A DNA stretch of 64,000 nucleotides from assembly GCA_016717205.1 (NCBI GenBank), contig JADKGC010000017.1, positions 1-64,000 of the forward strand, in the 5' to 3' direction. Source of the DNA: Candidatus Flexifilum breve. GTDB taxonomy: Bacteria > Chloroflexota > Anaerolineae > Aggregatilineales > Phototrophicaceae. A model generated the notes under the pieces. It saw only the letters and a list, made by a program, of their open reading frames with translations, searched no databases and was not told the origin of the DNA. Shown here in pieces: positions 1 to 7,533 of this stretch (positions within the stretch are counted from its first letter, which is position 1; each line of letters begins with the position of its first letter). A program made the position numbers and the translations under genes.

Positions 1-141
1 ACGGCGCTGGCGCAGCGGCATCGTACCATGATTCCGAATATGGGCTAGTAAATTGCGCGGAAGGGGCTATGCTCATGTCGATAGCTAAAACGTAGAAAAG
101 GCTCTGGTACTGAAGACAATGAACAGCAGAAACCATATTCG

Positions 142-588
142 ATGATCACGATTCCTTTAACAGAACCCGAAATTCAGGATCTGGTCGAAAACTGGTATGC
201 CGCGCTCGATACGCACGCTGACACTGATGAGATGCTCAGCTATCTGGCGGACAAGGGCATGGAAATGCGCTTCCCCGAAGCGAAAGTGCGTGGTCACGCT
301 CAGTTCTCCAAGTGGTATGACGGCATCATCCACACCTATTTTGACGAAGTCCACACGCTGCAAGAGCTGGATATTGAGATCACCGATAACGGGATGCGGG
401 CGGTTGTGCATGTGGTTGGGCGTTGGGAAGCCAGCCGCTGGAAAGCACCTGCGGCCAAGAGCGAACGCTTGCAGATGCTCGCCGATCAGACATGGACGAT
501 CATTCGTCAGACCGACAGCGGACAGTCCGTTATCCAGACCTACATTGTGAACTCCCTGACGCCGCTGCCGGGCAGTGTCCCGCTGTAA
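142..588 (+). CDS. NTF2-like / SnoaL-like small protein
   Basis: A 148-residue protein without signal peptide or membrane segment. The start is the ATG at 142. The N-terminal helix (about residues 8-35, with the pattern VENWYAALDTH) followed by mixed beta strands and the conserved-looking stretch RFPEAKVRGHAQFSKWY resembles the cone-shaped NTF2/SnoaL fold, which serves as an isomerase, hydrolase or ligand-binding scaffold. No catalytic residues can be assigned. It stands alone ahead of a VOC-family gene that has its own ribosome binding site, 144 bases downstream. The fold is an inference from pattern; the substrate is unknown. Confidence 0.65.
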   Translation: MITIPLTEPEIQDLVENWYAALDTHADTDEMLSYLADKGMEMRFPEAKVRGHAQFSKWYDGIIHTYFDEVHTLQELDIEITDNGMRAVVHVVGRWEASRWKAPAAKSERLQMLADQTWTIIRQTDSGQSVIQTYIVNSLTPLPGSVPL

Positions 589-634
589 CCTGAGCTGCGC
601 GTCCCGGCGAACATCCACCTGAAAACTGCAAATA

Positions 635-700
635 CAGCACATTTGTTCACACATGGGCGCTATCTGAACATGTAGGGTGGCACTCAGTGAATATGTGCTG
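635..700. repeat. Nested inverted repeat upstream of the VOC gene
   Basis: CAGCACAT (635-642) is repeated in inverted form as ATGTGCTG (693-700), and inside it TGTTCA (644-649) pairs with TGAACA (665-670). It lies in the 144-base gap before the VOC-family gene, so it could be an operator or an mRNA hairpin. No T-run follows, which argues against an intrinsic terminator. Confidence 0.4.
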
Positions 701-732
701 ATTCGCGCACTAGTCTCAGGAGGAGAGACCCC

Positions 733-1146
733 ATGATTCGCTTGAACCCGTACGTTCATTTCAAGGGCAATGCCCGTGAAGCCATGGAATTCTATCAGAG
801 CGTTTTTGGCGGCACGCTCAACATCAGCACGTTCAGTGAATACGGTATGGCCGACAATCCGACCGAAGGTAACAAGATTATGCACTCCCAGCTCGAAGCG
901 GCGAACGGGTTGGTCTTCATGGGTTCAGACACGCCCAGCCATATGGCCTACCAACCGGGTGCGACGATCACCATGTCGCTGAGCGGCACTGACGAAGCGC
1001 AGCTGCGCGGCTACTGGGACAAGCTCGCGGTGGGCGCGACGATTGATCAGCCGCTGCAAGCGTCGCCCTGGGGCGATCATTTCGGAATGCTCACCGACCA
1101 ATACGGCATCGAGTGGATGGTCAACATCACGGCCCCGCGCACCTAA
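733..1146 (+). CDS. VOC family (PhnB/YjdN-like) protein
   Basis: A 137-residue protein with the vicinal-oxygen-chelate pattern of the PhnB/YjdN group: LNPYVHFKGNAREAMEFYQS at the N-terminus, FGG at about 25, and the C-terminal WGDHFGMLTDQYGIEWM strand pair. Members are glyoxalase/bleomycin-resistance-fold proteins of mostly unknown substrate. The start is fixed by a strong AGGAGGAGA Shine-Dalgarno about 6 bases before the ATG. The name 3-demethylubiquinone methyltransferase sometimes used for this family is misleading and is not adopted. The gene looks monocistronic: the next element is the arginine leader promoter. Confidence 0.8.
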   Translation: MIRLNPYVHFKGNAREAMEFYQSVFGGTLNISTFSEYGMADNPTEGNKIMHSQLEAANGLVFMGSDTPSHMAYQPGATITMSLSGTDEAQLRGYWDKLAVGATIDQPLQASPWGDHFGMLTDQYGIEWMVNITAPRT

Positions 1147-1201
1147 GTTATCCCGCGTCTGGAATGCTGATAACGCGCCCAAGTTCGCCTTTTTGGACTG
1201 C

Positions 1202-1229
1202 TTGACAATTCTTACGGGCGCGTTATCCT
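1202..1229 (+). promoter_or_regulatory. Promoter of the arginine leader / argGH
   Basis: TTGACA (1202-1207), a 16-base spacer and TATCCT (1224-1229) form a good sigma-70-type promoter. The expected start point, 6-8 bases after the -10, falls at about 1235-1237, which is at the ATG of the leader peptide, so the transcript would be leaderless. Confidence 0.6.
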
Positions 1230-1236
1230 TATACCC

Positions 1237-1302
1237 ATGTTAACTTCTACCTGCTTCTTCCGTCGTATCCGTCGTCGCAATACCGATTCCATCTCGGGGT
1301 AA
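1237..1302 (+). CDS. Arginine attenuator leader peptide
   Basis: A 21-codon ORF (ATG 1237, TAA 1300-1302) encodes a short peptide whose middle reads CFFRRIRRRN: five Arg codons (CGT CGT ATC CGT CGT CGC) in a run of six, 80 bases before argG. No Shine-Dalgarno precedes it, and the promoter spacing places the transcription start at or next to the ATG, so translation probably begins on a leaderless mRNA. The last codons (TCG GGG TAA) contain the CTCGGGGT segment that can pair with the 5' arm of the terminator at 1339-1362. Seen: ORF, Arg run, terminator, possible antiterminator. Inferred: ribosome stalling at the CGT codons when charged tRNA-Arg is scarce lets transcription proceed into argG. 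Confidence 0.72.
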   Translation: MLTSTCFFRRIRRRNTDSISG

Positions 1303-1338
1303 TTGCGTCTGCGTAACGGCAAATGCATTGTGGATGCG

Positions 1339-1362
1339 AAGACCCCAGCGGGGTCTTTTTTA
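1339..1362 (+). terminator. Intrinsic terminator of the arg attenuator
   Basis: AAGACCCC (1339-1346), loop AGC, GGGGTCTT (1350-1357), and the following T-run (TTTTTTATTT) make a textbook intrinsic terminator, ending about 20 bases before argG. Its position between leader ORF and structural gene is the attenuator position. The competing pairing is ACCCC (1342-1346) with GGGGT (1296-1300), the end of the leader ORF. Confidence 0.8.
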
Positions 1363-1381
1363 TTTCTGGAGATAGGGGATC

Positions 1382-2647
1382 ATGGCAAGAAAAGACATCA
1401 AGAAGATCGTCCTCGCCTACAGCGGTGGGCTGGATACGTCGATCATCGTCCCGTGGCTGAAGAACAACTACGACAACTGTGAAGTCATCTGCTTCACTGC
1501 CGATCTCGGGCAGGAAGAAGAACTGACCGGGTTGGAAGAAAAGGCGATCAAGACGGGGGCGAGCAAGCTATACATTCGTGACCTGCGCGAAGAATTCCTG
1601 ACCGATTTCGTCTTCCCCACGCTCAAGGCAGGCGCAGTCTACGAACGCATGTATCTACTCGGCACGTCGTTCGCGCGTCCACTCATCGCCAAGCACATGG
1701 TCGAAGTCGCGGAAGCCGAAGGCGCGGATGCGGTCGCGCATGGGGCGACGGGCAAGGGCAACGATCAGGTGCGCTTCGAACTGACCGTGATGGCGCTCAA
1801 CCCCAAACTGAAGATCGTCGCGCCGTGGCGTGAATGGGACATCCGCAGCCGCGAAGATGCCATCGCCTACGCGCAGGAATTCAACGTGCCGATCACCAGC
1901 ACGCTCAAGTCGATTTACAGCCGTGACCGCAATCTGTTCCACTTGAGCCATGAAGGCGGTCCGCTCGAAAATCCGTGGAATGAGCCGGAAGAAGACATGT
2001 TTAAGCTGTCCGTTAGCCCGGAAAACGCGCCGGACACCCCGCAATACGTTGAGATTGGCTTCCACAAGGGCGACCCCATCAGCGTTGACGGGGTGGAACT
2101 TCCGCCGGTTGAGCTGTTTATACAACTGAACCGCATCGCCGCCGCGCACGGCATCGGGCGCGTGGATATGGTCGAGAATCGCCTCGTCGGTATGAAGAGT
2201 CACGGCGTGTACGAAACTCCCGCGGGCACGGTGCTGCATACGGCGCATCAGGCGCTGGAGAGCATCACGCTCGATAAGCACACCATGCACTATAAGGACA
2301 TCCTCGCCGTTAAGTATGCCGAACTGGTCTACAACGGCCTGTGGTACACGCGCCTGCGCCATGCGCTCGATGCCTTCGTGAATATCTCGCAGGAAAACGT
2401 CACCGGGACGGTGCGCCTCAAGCTGTACAAGGGCAACGTGATCATCGTGGGACGCAAGAGCGCGCAGAGCCTGTACCGCGAAGATTACGCCTCGTTCGGT
2501 GAGGAAAACGTGTACAACCAGCGTGACGCCGAAGGCTTCATCCAGTTGTTCGGCCTGCCGATGAAGGTCGAGGCGCTGCTCAATATTGACGGCGGCGGCA
2601 AGAGCCCGTACATCCAGCCGGACTACAGCCGCTTCAAGCGCGACTAA
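1382..2647 (+). CDS. argG: Argininosuccinate synthase
   Basis: A cytosolic enzyme that joins citrulline and aspartate using ATP to give argininosuccinate, the penultimate step of arginine synthesis. The 421-residue protein has the family length. The N-type ATP pyrophosphatase loop AYSGGLDTS lies at about residues 13-21, with further conserved stretches AHGATGKGNDQVRFEL and the YSRDRNLFHLSHEGG region. A purine-rich stretch (GGAGATAGGGG) precedes the ATG. It is followed by argH after a palindromic spacer and is likely controlled by the arginine-rich leader attenuator upstream. Confidence 0.97.
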   Translation: MARKDIKKIVLAYSGGLDTSIIVPWLKNNYDNCEVICFTADLGQEEELTGLEEKAIKTGASKLYIRDLREEFLTDFVFPTLKAGAVYERMYLLGTSFARPLIAKHMVEVAEAEGADAVAHGATGKGNDQVRFELTVMALNPKLKIVAPWREWDIRSREDAIAYAQEFNVPITSTLKSIYSRDRNLFHLSHEGGPLENPWNEPEEDMFKLSVSPENAPDTPQYVEIGFHKGDPISVDGVELPPVELFIQLNRIAAAHGIGRVDMVENRLVGMKSHGVYETPAGTVLHTAHQALESITLDKHTMHYKDILAVKYAELVYNGLWYTRLRHALDAFVNISQENVTGTVRLKLYKGNVIIVGRKSAQSLYREDYASFGEENVYNQRDAEGFIQLFGLPMKVEALLNIDGGGKSPYIQPDYSRFKRD

Positions 2648-2662
2648 AAGCAAAGAACGACT

Positions 2663-2733
2663 AACCACAGAGAACACGGAGAACACAGAGGATTGAGTCT
2701 ATTTTCTCTGTGCTCTCTGTGTTCTCTGTGGTT
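2663..2733. repeat. Long imperfect palindrome (CACAGAGAACAC type)
   Basis: Two 28-base arms, 2663-2690 and 2706-2733, are inverted copies with two mismatches and a 15-base loop. The arms consist of CACAGAGAACAC-type units. It fills the argG-argH spacer and would form a long hairpin in the mRNA, but no T-run follows. Related units occur at 16548-16591 and 21745-21828. Confidence 0.8.
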
Positions 2734-2764
2734 CAGTATCTTTTCTGTATTCAACGGAGGTGAT

Positions 2765-4132
2765 ATGACACTATGGGGTGGGCGGTTCAGCGAGCCGACC
2801 GACGATGATTTGCGCGCGCTGAATGACAGCATTGGCTTTGACCAGCGCATGTACAAAGAAGATATTCAGGGCAGCATCGCGTGGGCGAAAGCGCTCGGTG
2901 GGGCGGGTGTGATCTCTGGCGACGATGTCGAACAGATCGTCGATGGGCTGGAGAATGTGCGCGCGGAATTCGATGCGGGGACGTTCGAGTTCAAAGCGGG
3001 CGACGAGGATATTCATACCGCCGTCGAACGCCGCCTCACCGAACTGATTGGCGCGGTCGGCGGTCGCTTGCACACAGGGCGCAGCCGCAACGATCAGGTG
3101 GCGACCGACCTGCGCTTGTGGACCCGTGCCGCGCTGAATGCTGCTCGTGAAGCCGTGGCTCAACTGCAAGCCGCGCTGGTCGAGCAAGCCGAAATTCACA
3201 TCGAGACGCTCATGCCCGGCTATACCCATGTGCAGACCGCGCAGCCGGTCACGGCGGGACACTGGCTGATGAGCTACTTTTGGATGTTCCAACGCGACCG
3301 CGGGCGCTTGCGGCACGCTGCCGATGCCAGCTTGGAATGGCTGCCGCTCGGCGCGGGCGCGCTGGCGGGGACGGCGTTCCCGATTGAACGCAATCAACTC
3401 GTCAGTCAACTGGAGTTTGATGCGGCCAGCCCTAACAGCCTTGACGCCGTGAGTGACCGCGATTATGTCGCGGACAGTATGTATGCGCTGTCCATGCTGA
3501 CCATCCACCTGAGCCGTCTCAGTGAAGATCTGATCTGGTTCAGCAACCCGGCGTTTGGCTATGTCGCGTTGAATGACCGCTACAGCACCGGGTCAAGCCT
3601 CATGCCGCAGAAGCGCAACCCTGACCCGATGGAGTTGGCACGCGGCAAAGCCGGGCGTTTGATCGGCAACCTGACGGGCTTTTTGACGACGCTCAAAGGC
3701 TTGCCGACAGGCTACAATAAAGACCTGCAGGAAGACAAAGAGCCGCTGTTCGATTCGTTTGATACGCTGATGCGGATTCTTCCGGTCGTCACGGCGGTGA
3801 TCAAGACGCTCAAGCTCAACCCGGACAAAATGCGGGCGGCGCTCGATCCCGATATGCTGGCGACCGATCTCGCCGATTATCTCGTGTTGAAGGGCATGCC
3901 GTTCCGCGAAGCGCACCATGTGTCGGGCAGGGCGGTGCGGTTAGCGGCAGAACAGGGCATCAAGCTGCATGAACTCACGGTTGAGTCGCTGCGCGGCCTG
4001 TCAGCGCTGTTCACGGACGATGTCAAAGAGGTATTCAACTTCGCGGCGTCGGTCGCGCGCCGCAGCGTGATCGGTGGCACTGCACCGGCATCTGTGCGCC
4101 AGCAGATCGCACACGCGAAACGCTTGTTGTAG
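2765..4132 (+). CDS. argH: Argininosuccinate lyase
   Basis: Cleaves argininosuccinate to arginine and fumarate; homotetramer of the fumarase/aspartase superfamily. The superfamily signature GSSLMPQKRNPD begins at about residue 276, with the catalytic-loop Ser277. HTGRSRNDQVATD and the TPGYTH-like MPGYTHVQTAQP are also present. I chose the ATG at 2765 because GGAGGTGAT lies just upstream; the open frame continues 24 codons further up, but only through the palindromic repeat. The resulting 455 residues match the family length. Probably co-transcribed with argG. Confidence 0.96.
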   Translation: MTLWGGRFSEPTDDDLRALNDSIGFDQRMYKEDIQGSIAWAKALGGAGVISGDDVEQIVDGLENVRAEFDAGTFEFKAGDEDIHTAVERRLTELIGAVGGRLHTGRSRNDQVATDLRLWTRAALNAAREAVAQLQAALVEQAEIHIETLMPGYTHVQTAQPVTAGHWLMSYFWMFQRDRGRLRHAADASLEWLPLGAGALAGTAFPIERNQLVSQLEFDAASPNSLDAVSDRDYVADSMYALSMLTIHLSRLSEDLIWFSNPAFGYVALNDRYSTGSSLMPQKRNPDPMELARGKAGRLIGNLTGFLTTLKGLPTGYNKDLQEDKEPLFDSFDTLMRILPVVTAVIKTLKLNPDKMRAALDPDMLATDLADYLVLKGMPFREAHHVSGRAVRLAAEQGIKLHELTVESLRGLSALFTDDVKEVFNFAASVARRSVIGGTAPASVRQQIAHAKRLL

Positions 4133-4211
4133 GCCGCGTTTTAGTGCGCCGCTGCTGCTCTAATCCGAACATCAGCAGAAGCCTTCCCTCAGATTCGGTG
4201 CTTGTTTAGGC

Positions 4212-4259
4212 AACCTGCATAATCGTAAACGGTTACACTATACGAACTTTATGCAGGTT
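4212..4259. repeat. Inverted repeat downstream of argH
   Basis: AACCTGCAT (4212-4220) and ATGCAGGTT (4251-4259) form a 9-bp perfect inverted repeat around an AT-rich loop. It sits between argH and the ilv leader promoter. It may act as an operator or as the 3' hairpin of the arg mRNA. A GGTTACRCTAT motif occurs at 4231-4241 and again at 4292-4302. Confidence 0.4.
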
Positions 4260-4271
4260 CCCATCTGATTG

Positions 4272-4300
4272 TTGACAGCTTTGGCGTTAATGGTTACGCT
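4272..4300 (+). promoter_or_regulatory. Promoter of the ilv leader
   Basis: TTGACA (4272-4277), a 17-base spacer and TACGCT (4295-4300). The predicted start at about 4307 leaves a 24-base 5' untranslated region with an AGGA Shine-Dalgarno before the leader peptide. Confidence 0.6.
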
Positions 4301-4330
4301 ATCTTACAGTTCTTTAGCAGGAATGACGAA

Positions 4331-4417
4331 ATGTCCTTCAAAAGCCGCGTACTGATTAGCCTCATTAGCCTTATTAGCGTACTCGTCCTTACGGGCGGGG
4401 TAATTGGGCTTGGGTGA
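4331..4417 (+). CDS. Branched-chain amino acid leader peptide
   Basis: A 28-codon ORF with AGCAGGA 8 bases upstream. After MSFKSR it reads VLISLISLISVLVLTGG and ends VIGLG: 14 of 28 codons are Ile, Leu or Val, the three end products of the operon behind it. The final codons GGG CTT GGG (4406-4414) are the exact complement of CCCAAGCCC (4461-4469) in the terminator. This is the classic layout of ribosome-mediated attenuation: stalling within 4349-4393 would leave GGGCTTGGG free to form the antiterminator, while a ribosome reaching the stop would cover it and allow termination. The layout is seen; the mechanism is inferred by analogy with ilv/leu leaders of other bacteria. Confidence 0.82.
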   Translation: MSFKSRVLISLISLISVLVLTGGVIGLG

Positions 4418-4454
4418 GTTCAGCGGCACGTAGTTAGCGAATACGTCAGCGAAA

Positions 4455-4485
4455 AAAGCCCCCAAGCCCTGGGGGCTTTTCTTTT
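4455..4485 (+). terminator. Terminator of the ilv attenuator
   Basis: AAAGCCCCC (4455-4463), loop AAGCCCT, GGGGGCTTT (4471-4479), followed by TCTTTT. Its 5' arm and loop (CCCAAGCCC) can instead pair over 9 bp with GGGCTTGGG at the end of the leader ORF. Confidence 0.85.
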
Positions 4486-4503
4486 GTCTCAGGAGTAACG
4501 CAA

Positions 4504-4707
4504 GTGGAACCAAAAGCCAACTGTCAGCAGCAACCAGTCAGCCCGCGTCGCGCGGCGCAGCCGACCGCCATGCCATGTACCAGTCCGTGGACTGAACCGT
4601 ATCAGTTCAGTTTCGCGGATGATCGCCGTTCGTCTCATAGCGACGATCAGGATCTTCAGCCGACGCACGACGCGCTTTCTCACATCTACAATCGTGGATA
4701 TGCCTAG
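4504..4707 (+). CDS. Small ORF between ilv attenuator and ilvE
   Basis: A 67-codon ORF beginning with GTG, preceded by AGGAG at 4491-4495 with 8-base spacing. The product is hydrophilic, without recognisable domain (PRRAAQPTAMPC near residue 14, DDRRSSHSDDQD near residue 39). Its stop codon (4705-4707) overlaps the first bases of the 3' arm of the second terminator (4706-4715), so a terminating ribosome would block that hairpin. It may be a true small protein or a second-tier regulatory ORF. The good ribosome binding site is the main argument that it is translated. Confidence 0.4.
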   Translation: MEPKANCQQQPVSPRRAAQPTAMPCTSPWTEPYQFSFADDRRSSHSDDQDLQPTHDALSHIYNRGYA

Positions 4708-4727
4708 AAAGCGCGTTTTGTTTTTTG
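4671..4727 (+). terminator. Second terminator before ilvE
   Basis: CGCGCTTTCT (4671-4680) and AGAAAGCGCG (4706-4715) are perfectly complementary over 10 bp with a 25-base loop, followed by TTTTGTTTTTTG. It lies about 100 bases upstream of ilvE and is the second terminator in a row between the leader promoter and the structural genes. Confidence 0.7.
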
Positions 4728-4828
4728 TAAACCAAAGTTAAACGGTAAAAGTCAAAAGTTGAAAGCAGCCGACTCTTTACTTTTAACAATCAACTTTTGT
4801 CACAGGTTATCAAGGGAGAATAACATTC

Positions 4829-5761
4829 ATGCTTATCTGGCGTAACGGGGAATTTGTCGATTGGGAGAAGGCGACGGTTCATGTCACCACCCATGCGCTG
4901 CACTACGGATCGAGCGTCTTCGAGGGCATTCGCGCCTACAGGACCAAGCAGGGGACGGCGATCTTCCGCTTGCAGCCGCACATGAAACGTTTGCTCAATT
5001 CGGCGAAGATCGCGCGCATTGAAGTACCATTCACCGAAGACCAATTCAACGAAGCGGCGCTGGAAATCGTCCGGCGCAATGGTCACGAATCCTGCTACAT
5101 GCGCCCGATTGTCTTCCGTGGCGCGGGCGTGCTGGGCGTTGAAGGCCGCAAGAACCCGACCGAATGCGTGATCTTCACGTTGGAATGGGGACGTTATCTC
5201 GGCAAGGAAGCCATCGAGCAGGGCGTTGACGTACAGATCAGCACGTGGCGGCGCGTCGCTCCGGATACAGGCGCCTCGCTGGCAAAGATCGGCGGGCAGT
5301 ACGTGAACAGCCAGTTCATCAGCATGGAAGCCCACGATGGCGGTTTCACCGAAGGTATCGCGCTGGACTTCAACGGCACGGTCAGTGAAGGCGCAGGCGA
5401 GAACATCTTCGTCGTGTACGAAGGCACGGTGTATACCCCCGGCATCGGCTCGTCGATCCTCAACGGCATCACCCGCGACAGCGTGATCAAGCTGATGGGC
5501 GACCTCGGCATGAATGTGCGATTTGAAGCGATCCCGCGCGACCTGCTGTACATCGCCGATGAAATCTTCTTCACGGGTACGGCGGCGGAAATCACCCCGG
5601 TGCGCTCCGTGGATCGCATTAAGGTGGGCACGGGCTCGCGCGGCCCCATCACGCAGGCGCTGCAAGAAGAATTCTTCGCCATCACGTCGGGCGAAAAAGC
5701 GGATCGTCACGGGTGGCTGACCCCCGTTTATCAGACTGAGAAACAGGAATCGTCGGGCTGA
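4829..5761 (+). CDS. ilvE: Branched-chain-amino-acid aminotransferase
   Basis: Class IV PLP-dependent aminotransferase that exchanges amino groups between glutamate and the 2-oxo acids of Val, Leu and Ile. The 310-residue protein has the ilvE length. The PLP lysine is K153 in LAKIGGQYVNSQ; the cofactor-binding stretches SEGAGENIFVV and ITRDSVIKL follow. GGGAGA lies upstream of the ATG. It is the first structural gene after the branched-chain attenuator and is followed 48 bases later by ilvB. A D-amino-acid or aminodeoxychorismate enzyme of the same fold is unlikely given the operon. Confidence 0.93.
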   Translation: MLIWRNGEFVDWEKATVHVTTHALHYGSSVFEGIRAYRTKQGTAIFRLQPHMKRLLNSAKIARIEVPFTEDQFNEAALEIVRRNGHESCYMRPIVFRGAGVLGVEGRKNPTECVIFTLEWGRYLGKEAIEQGVDVQISTWRRVAPDTGASLAKIGGQYVNSQFISMEAHDGGFTEGIALDFNGTVSEGAGENIFVVYEGTVYTPGIGSSILNGITRDSVIKLMGDLGMNVRFEAIPRDLLYIADEIFFTGTAAEITPVRSVDRIKVGTGSRGPITQALQEEFFAITSGEKADRHGWLTPVYQTEKQESSG

Positions 5762-5809
5762 GCCAGACGACTACGCGACCGATAACCTGGTTGTGCAAAG
5801 GATGCAAAA

Positions 5810-7513
5810 ATGAAACTGACTGGCGCTGAGATCATCATGGAATGTCTGCTCCGCGAAGGGGTGGAAGTGATGTTCGGGTATCCCGGCGGGGCGATTCTGC
5901 CCACCTATGACGCGATGACGAAGTACCCGCAGATTCACCATGTGCTGGTGCGCCACGAACAGGGCGCCGCGCATATGGCGGATGGCTACGCCCGCGCGAC
6001 TGGCAAAGTCGGCGTCGCGATTGCGACGAGCGGCCCCGGCGCGACTAATTTGGTCACGGGGCTGGCCACGGCGATGATGGACTCCTCCCCGATTGTGGCT
6101 ATCACCGGGCAAGTCTCACGCGGGGTGATCGGTTCCGACGCCTTCCAGGAATGCGACGTGACGGGCGTGACGCTGCCGGTCACCAAGCACAATTATCTGG
6201 TGATGAACACGCATGAACTGCCGTATATCATTCGCGAAGCCTTCTACATTGCGCGCTCTGGTCGCCCCGGCCCCGTGCTGATCGATGTGCCGAAAGACGT
6301 GCAGAACGAAAGCATCGAATTCGTGTATCCCGAAGATGAAATCCATCTGCCGGGGTACCGTCCGCCGCAGGGCGGGAGCGCTGACGATATTGCCGCTGCG
6401 CTCGAACTGATCGCGAAGGCACAGCGACCGATCATCCTCGCCGGACATGGCGTGGTGATGGGCGGCGCGACGCAGGAACTGCGCGAGCTGGCTGAACGCA
6501 CGCAGTCGCCGGTCTCGCTGACGCTGCTCGGTAAGGGTGCCATGCCGGAAGATCATCCGCTGACCGTCGGCATGATGGGCATGCACGGCAACGCGGCGTC
6601 GAACTTCGCCATTCAGGAGTCCGACCTCATCATCGCGCTCGGTATGCGCTTTGATGACCGCGTGACGGGCACGCTCAAGACATATGCGCCCAACGCCAAG
6701 AAGATTCATGTTGATATTGATCCATCGGAAATCAACAAGAATGTCCATGTCGACGTGGGGATCGCGGGCGACCTGCGCACGGTGTTGTCACAGCTTCTGC
6801 CCAGCGTTAAGCCGCAGCAGCACAGCGAATGGCTGAACCGCATCCGTGATTGGCACGAAGATGCCGACGAGCGCGACATCCTTAAGCGCGACATCAAAGA
6901 CGCGCTGCTCGGCGCGCAGGTGGTCAATGACCTGTGGAAGTTCACGGACGGTAACGCCGTCACCGTGACCGACGTGGGGCAGCACCAGATGCTCGAAGCG
7001 CAGTACTACCCGCATCAGCGTCCTGCCAGCATGCTCACGAGCGGCGGCCTCGGCACGATGGGCTTCGGCCTGCCCGCCGCCATCGGCGCGAAGTTCGGCA
7101 AGCCGGACGAAGACGTGTGGGCGATCGTCGGCGACGGCGGGTTCCAGATGACGCTGTGTGAGCTGGCGACACTGCGGCAGGAGAACATCAAGGTCAACAT
7201 CGCCATCATTAACAACAGCTATCTCGGCATGGTGCGCCAGTGGCAGGAGCTCTTCTACGAAGAACGCTACAATGCCACCCCCATGTTTAACCCGGATTTC
7301 TGCAAGCTCGCGGAAGCCTACGGCATCCCGTCGATGAAGGTCACGAGCCGCGATCAGATGGAAGCATCGGTGAAGTTTGCGCGGGAAACCCCCGGCCCGG
7401 TGCTGATCGAATACGTCGTCCAGAAAGAAGAAATGGTCTACCCGATGGTGCCGGCGGGCGCAGCCCTGCACGACATGGTGCGTCGTCCCAAGCCTGATGA
7501 AGAACTGAAGTAG
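5810..7513 (+). CDS. ilvB: Acetolactate synthase large subunit
   Basis: Catalytic subunit of acetohydroxyacid synthase (ThDP, Mg and FAD dependent), first common step to Val, Leu and Ile. 567 residues with all three ThDP-enzyme domains: the N-terminal Pyr domain with FGYPGGAILPTYDA and RHEQGAAHMADGYARATGK, the central FAD-binding domain, and the C-terminal PP domain with the metal motif GDG (Asp442) and NNSYLGMVRQWQ. ilvN follows after 20 bases, and the large/small subunit pair supports biosynthetic rather than catabolic function. Confidence 0.96.
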   Translation: MKLTGAEIIMECLLREGVEVMFGYPGGAILPTYDAMTKYPQIHHVLVRHEQGAAHMADGYARATGKVGVAIATSGPGATNLVTGLATAMMDSSPIVAITGQVSRGVIGSDAFQECDVTGVTLPVTKHNYLVMNTHELPYIIREAFYIARSGRPGPVLIDVPKDVQNESIEFVYPEDEIHLPGYRPPQGGSADDIAAALELIAKAQRPIILAGHGVVMGGATQELRELAERTQSPVSLTLLGKGAMPEDHPLTVGMMGMHGNAASNFAIQESDLIIALGMRFDDRVTGTLKTYAPNAKKIHVDIDPSEINKNVHVDVGIAGDLRTVLSQLLPSVKPQQHSEWLNRIRDWHEDADERDILKRDIKDALLGAQVVNDLWKFTDGNAVTVTDVGQHQMLEAQYYPHQRPASMLTSGGLGTMGFGLPAAIGAKFGKPDEDVWAIVGDGGFQMTLCELATLRQENIKVNIAIINNSYLGMVRQWQELFYEERYNATPMFNPDFCKLAEAYGIPSMKVTSRDQMEASVKFARETPGPVLIEYVVQKEEMVYPMVPAGAALHDMVRRPKPDEELK

Positions 7514-7533
7514 CGAAACGCGGAGCAAAGCAA

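Noticed and set aside
4418..4670. T-box riboswitch ahead of ilvE
   Set aside because: Structured region, but no T-box core (such as GGNACCGCG) is present; the leader peptide and terminator explain the control.
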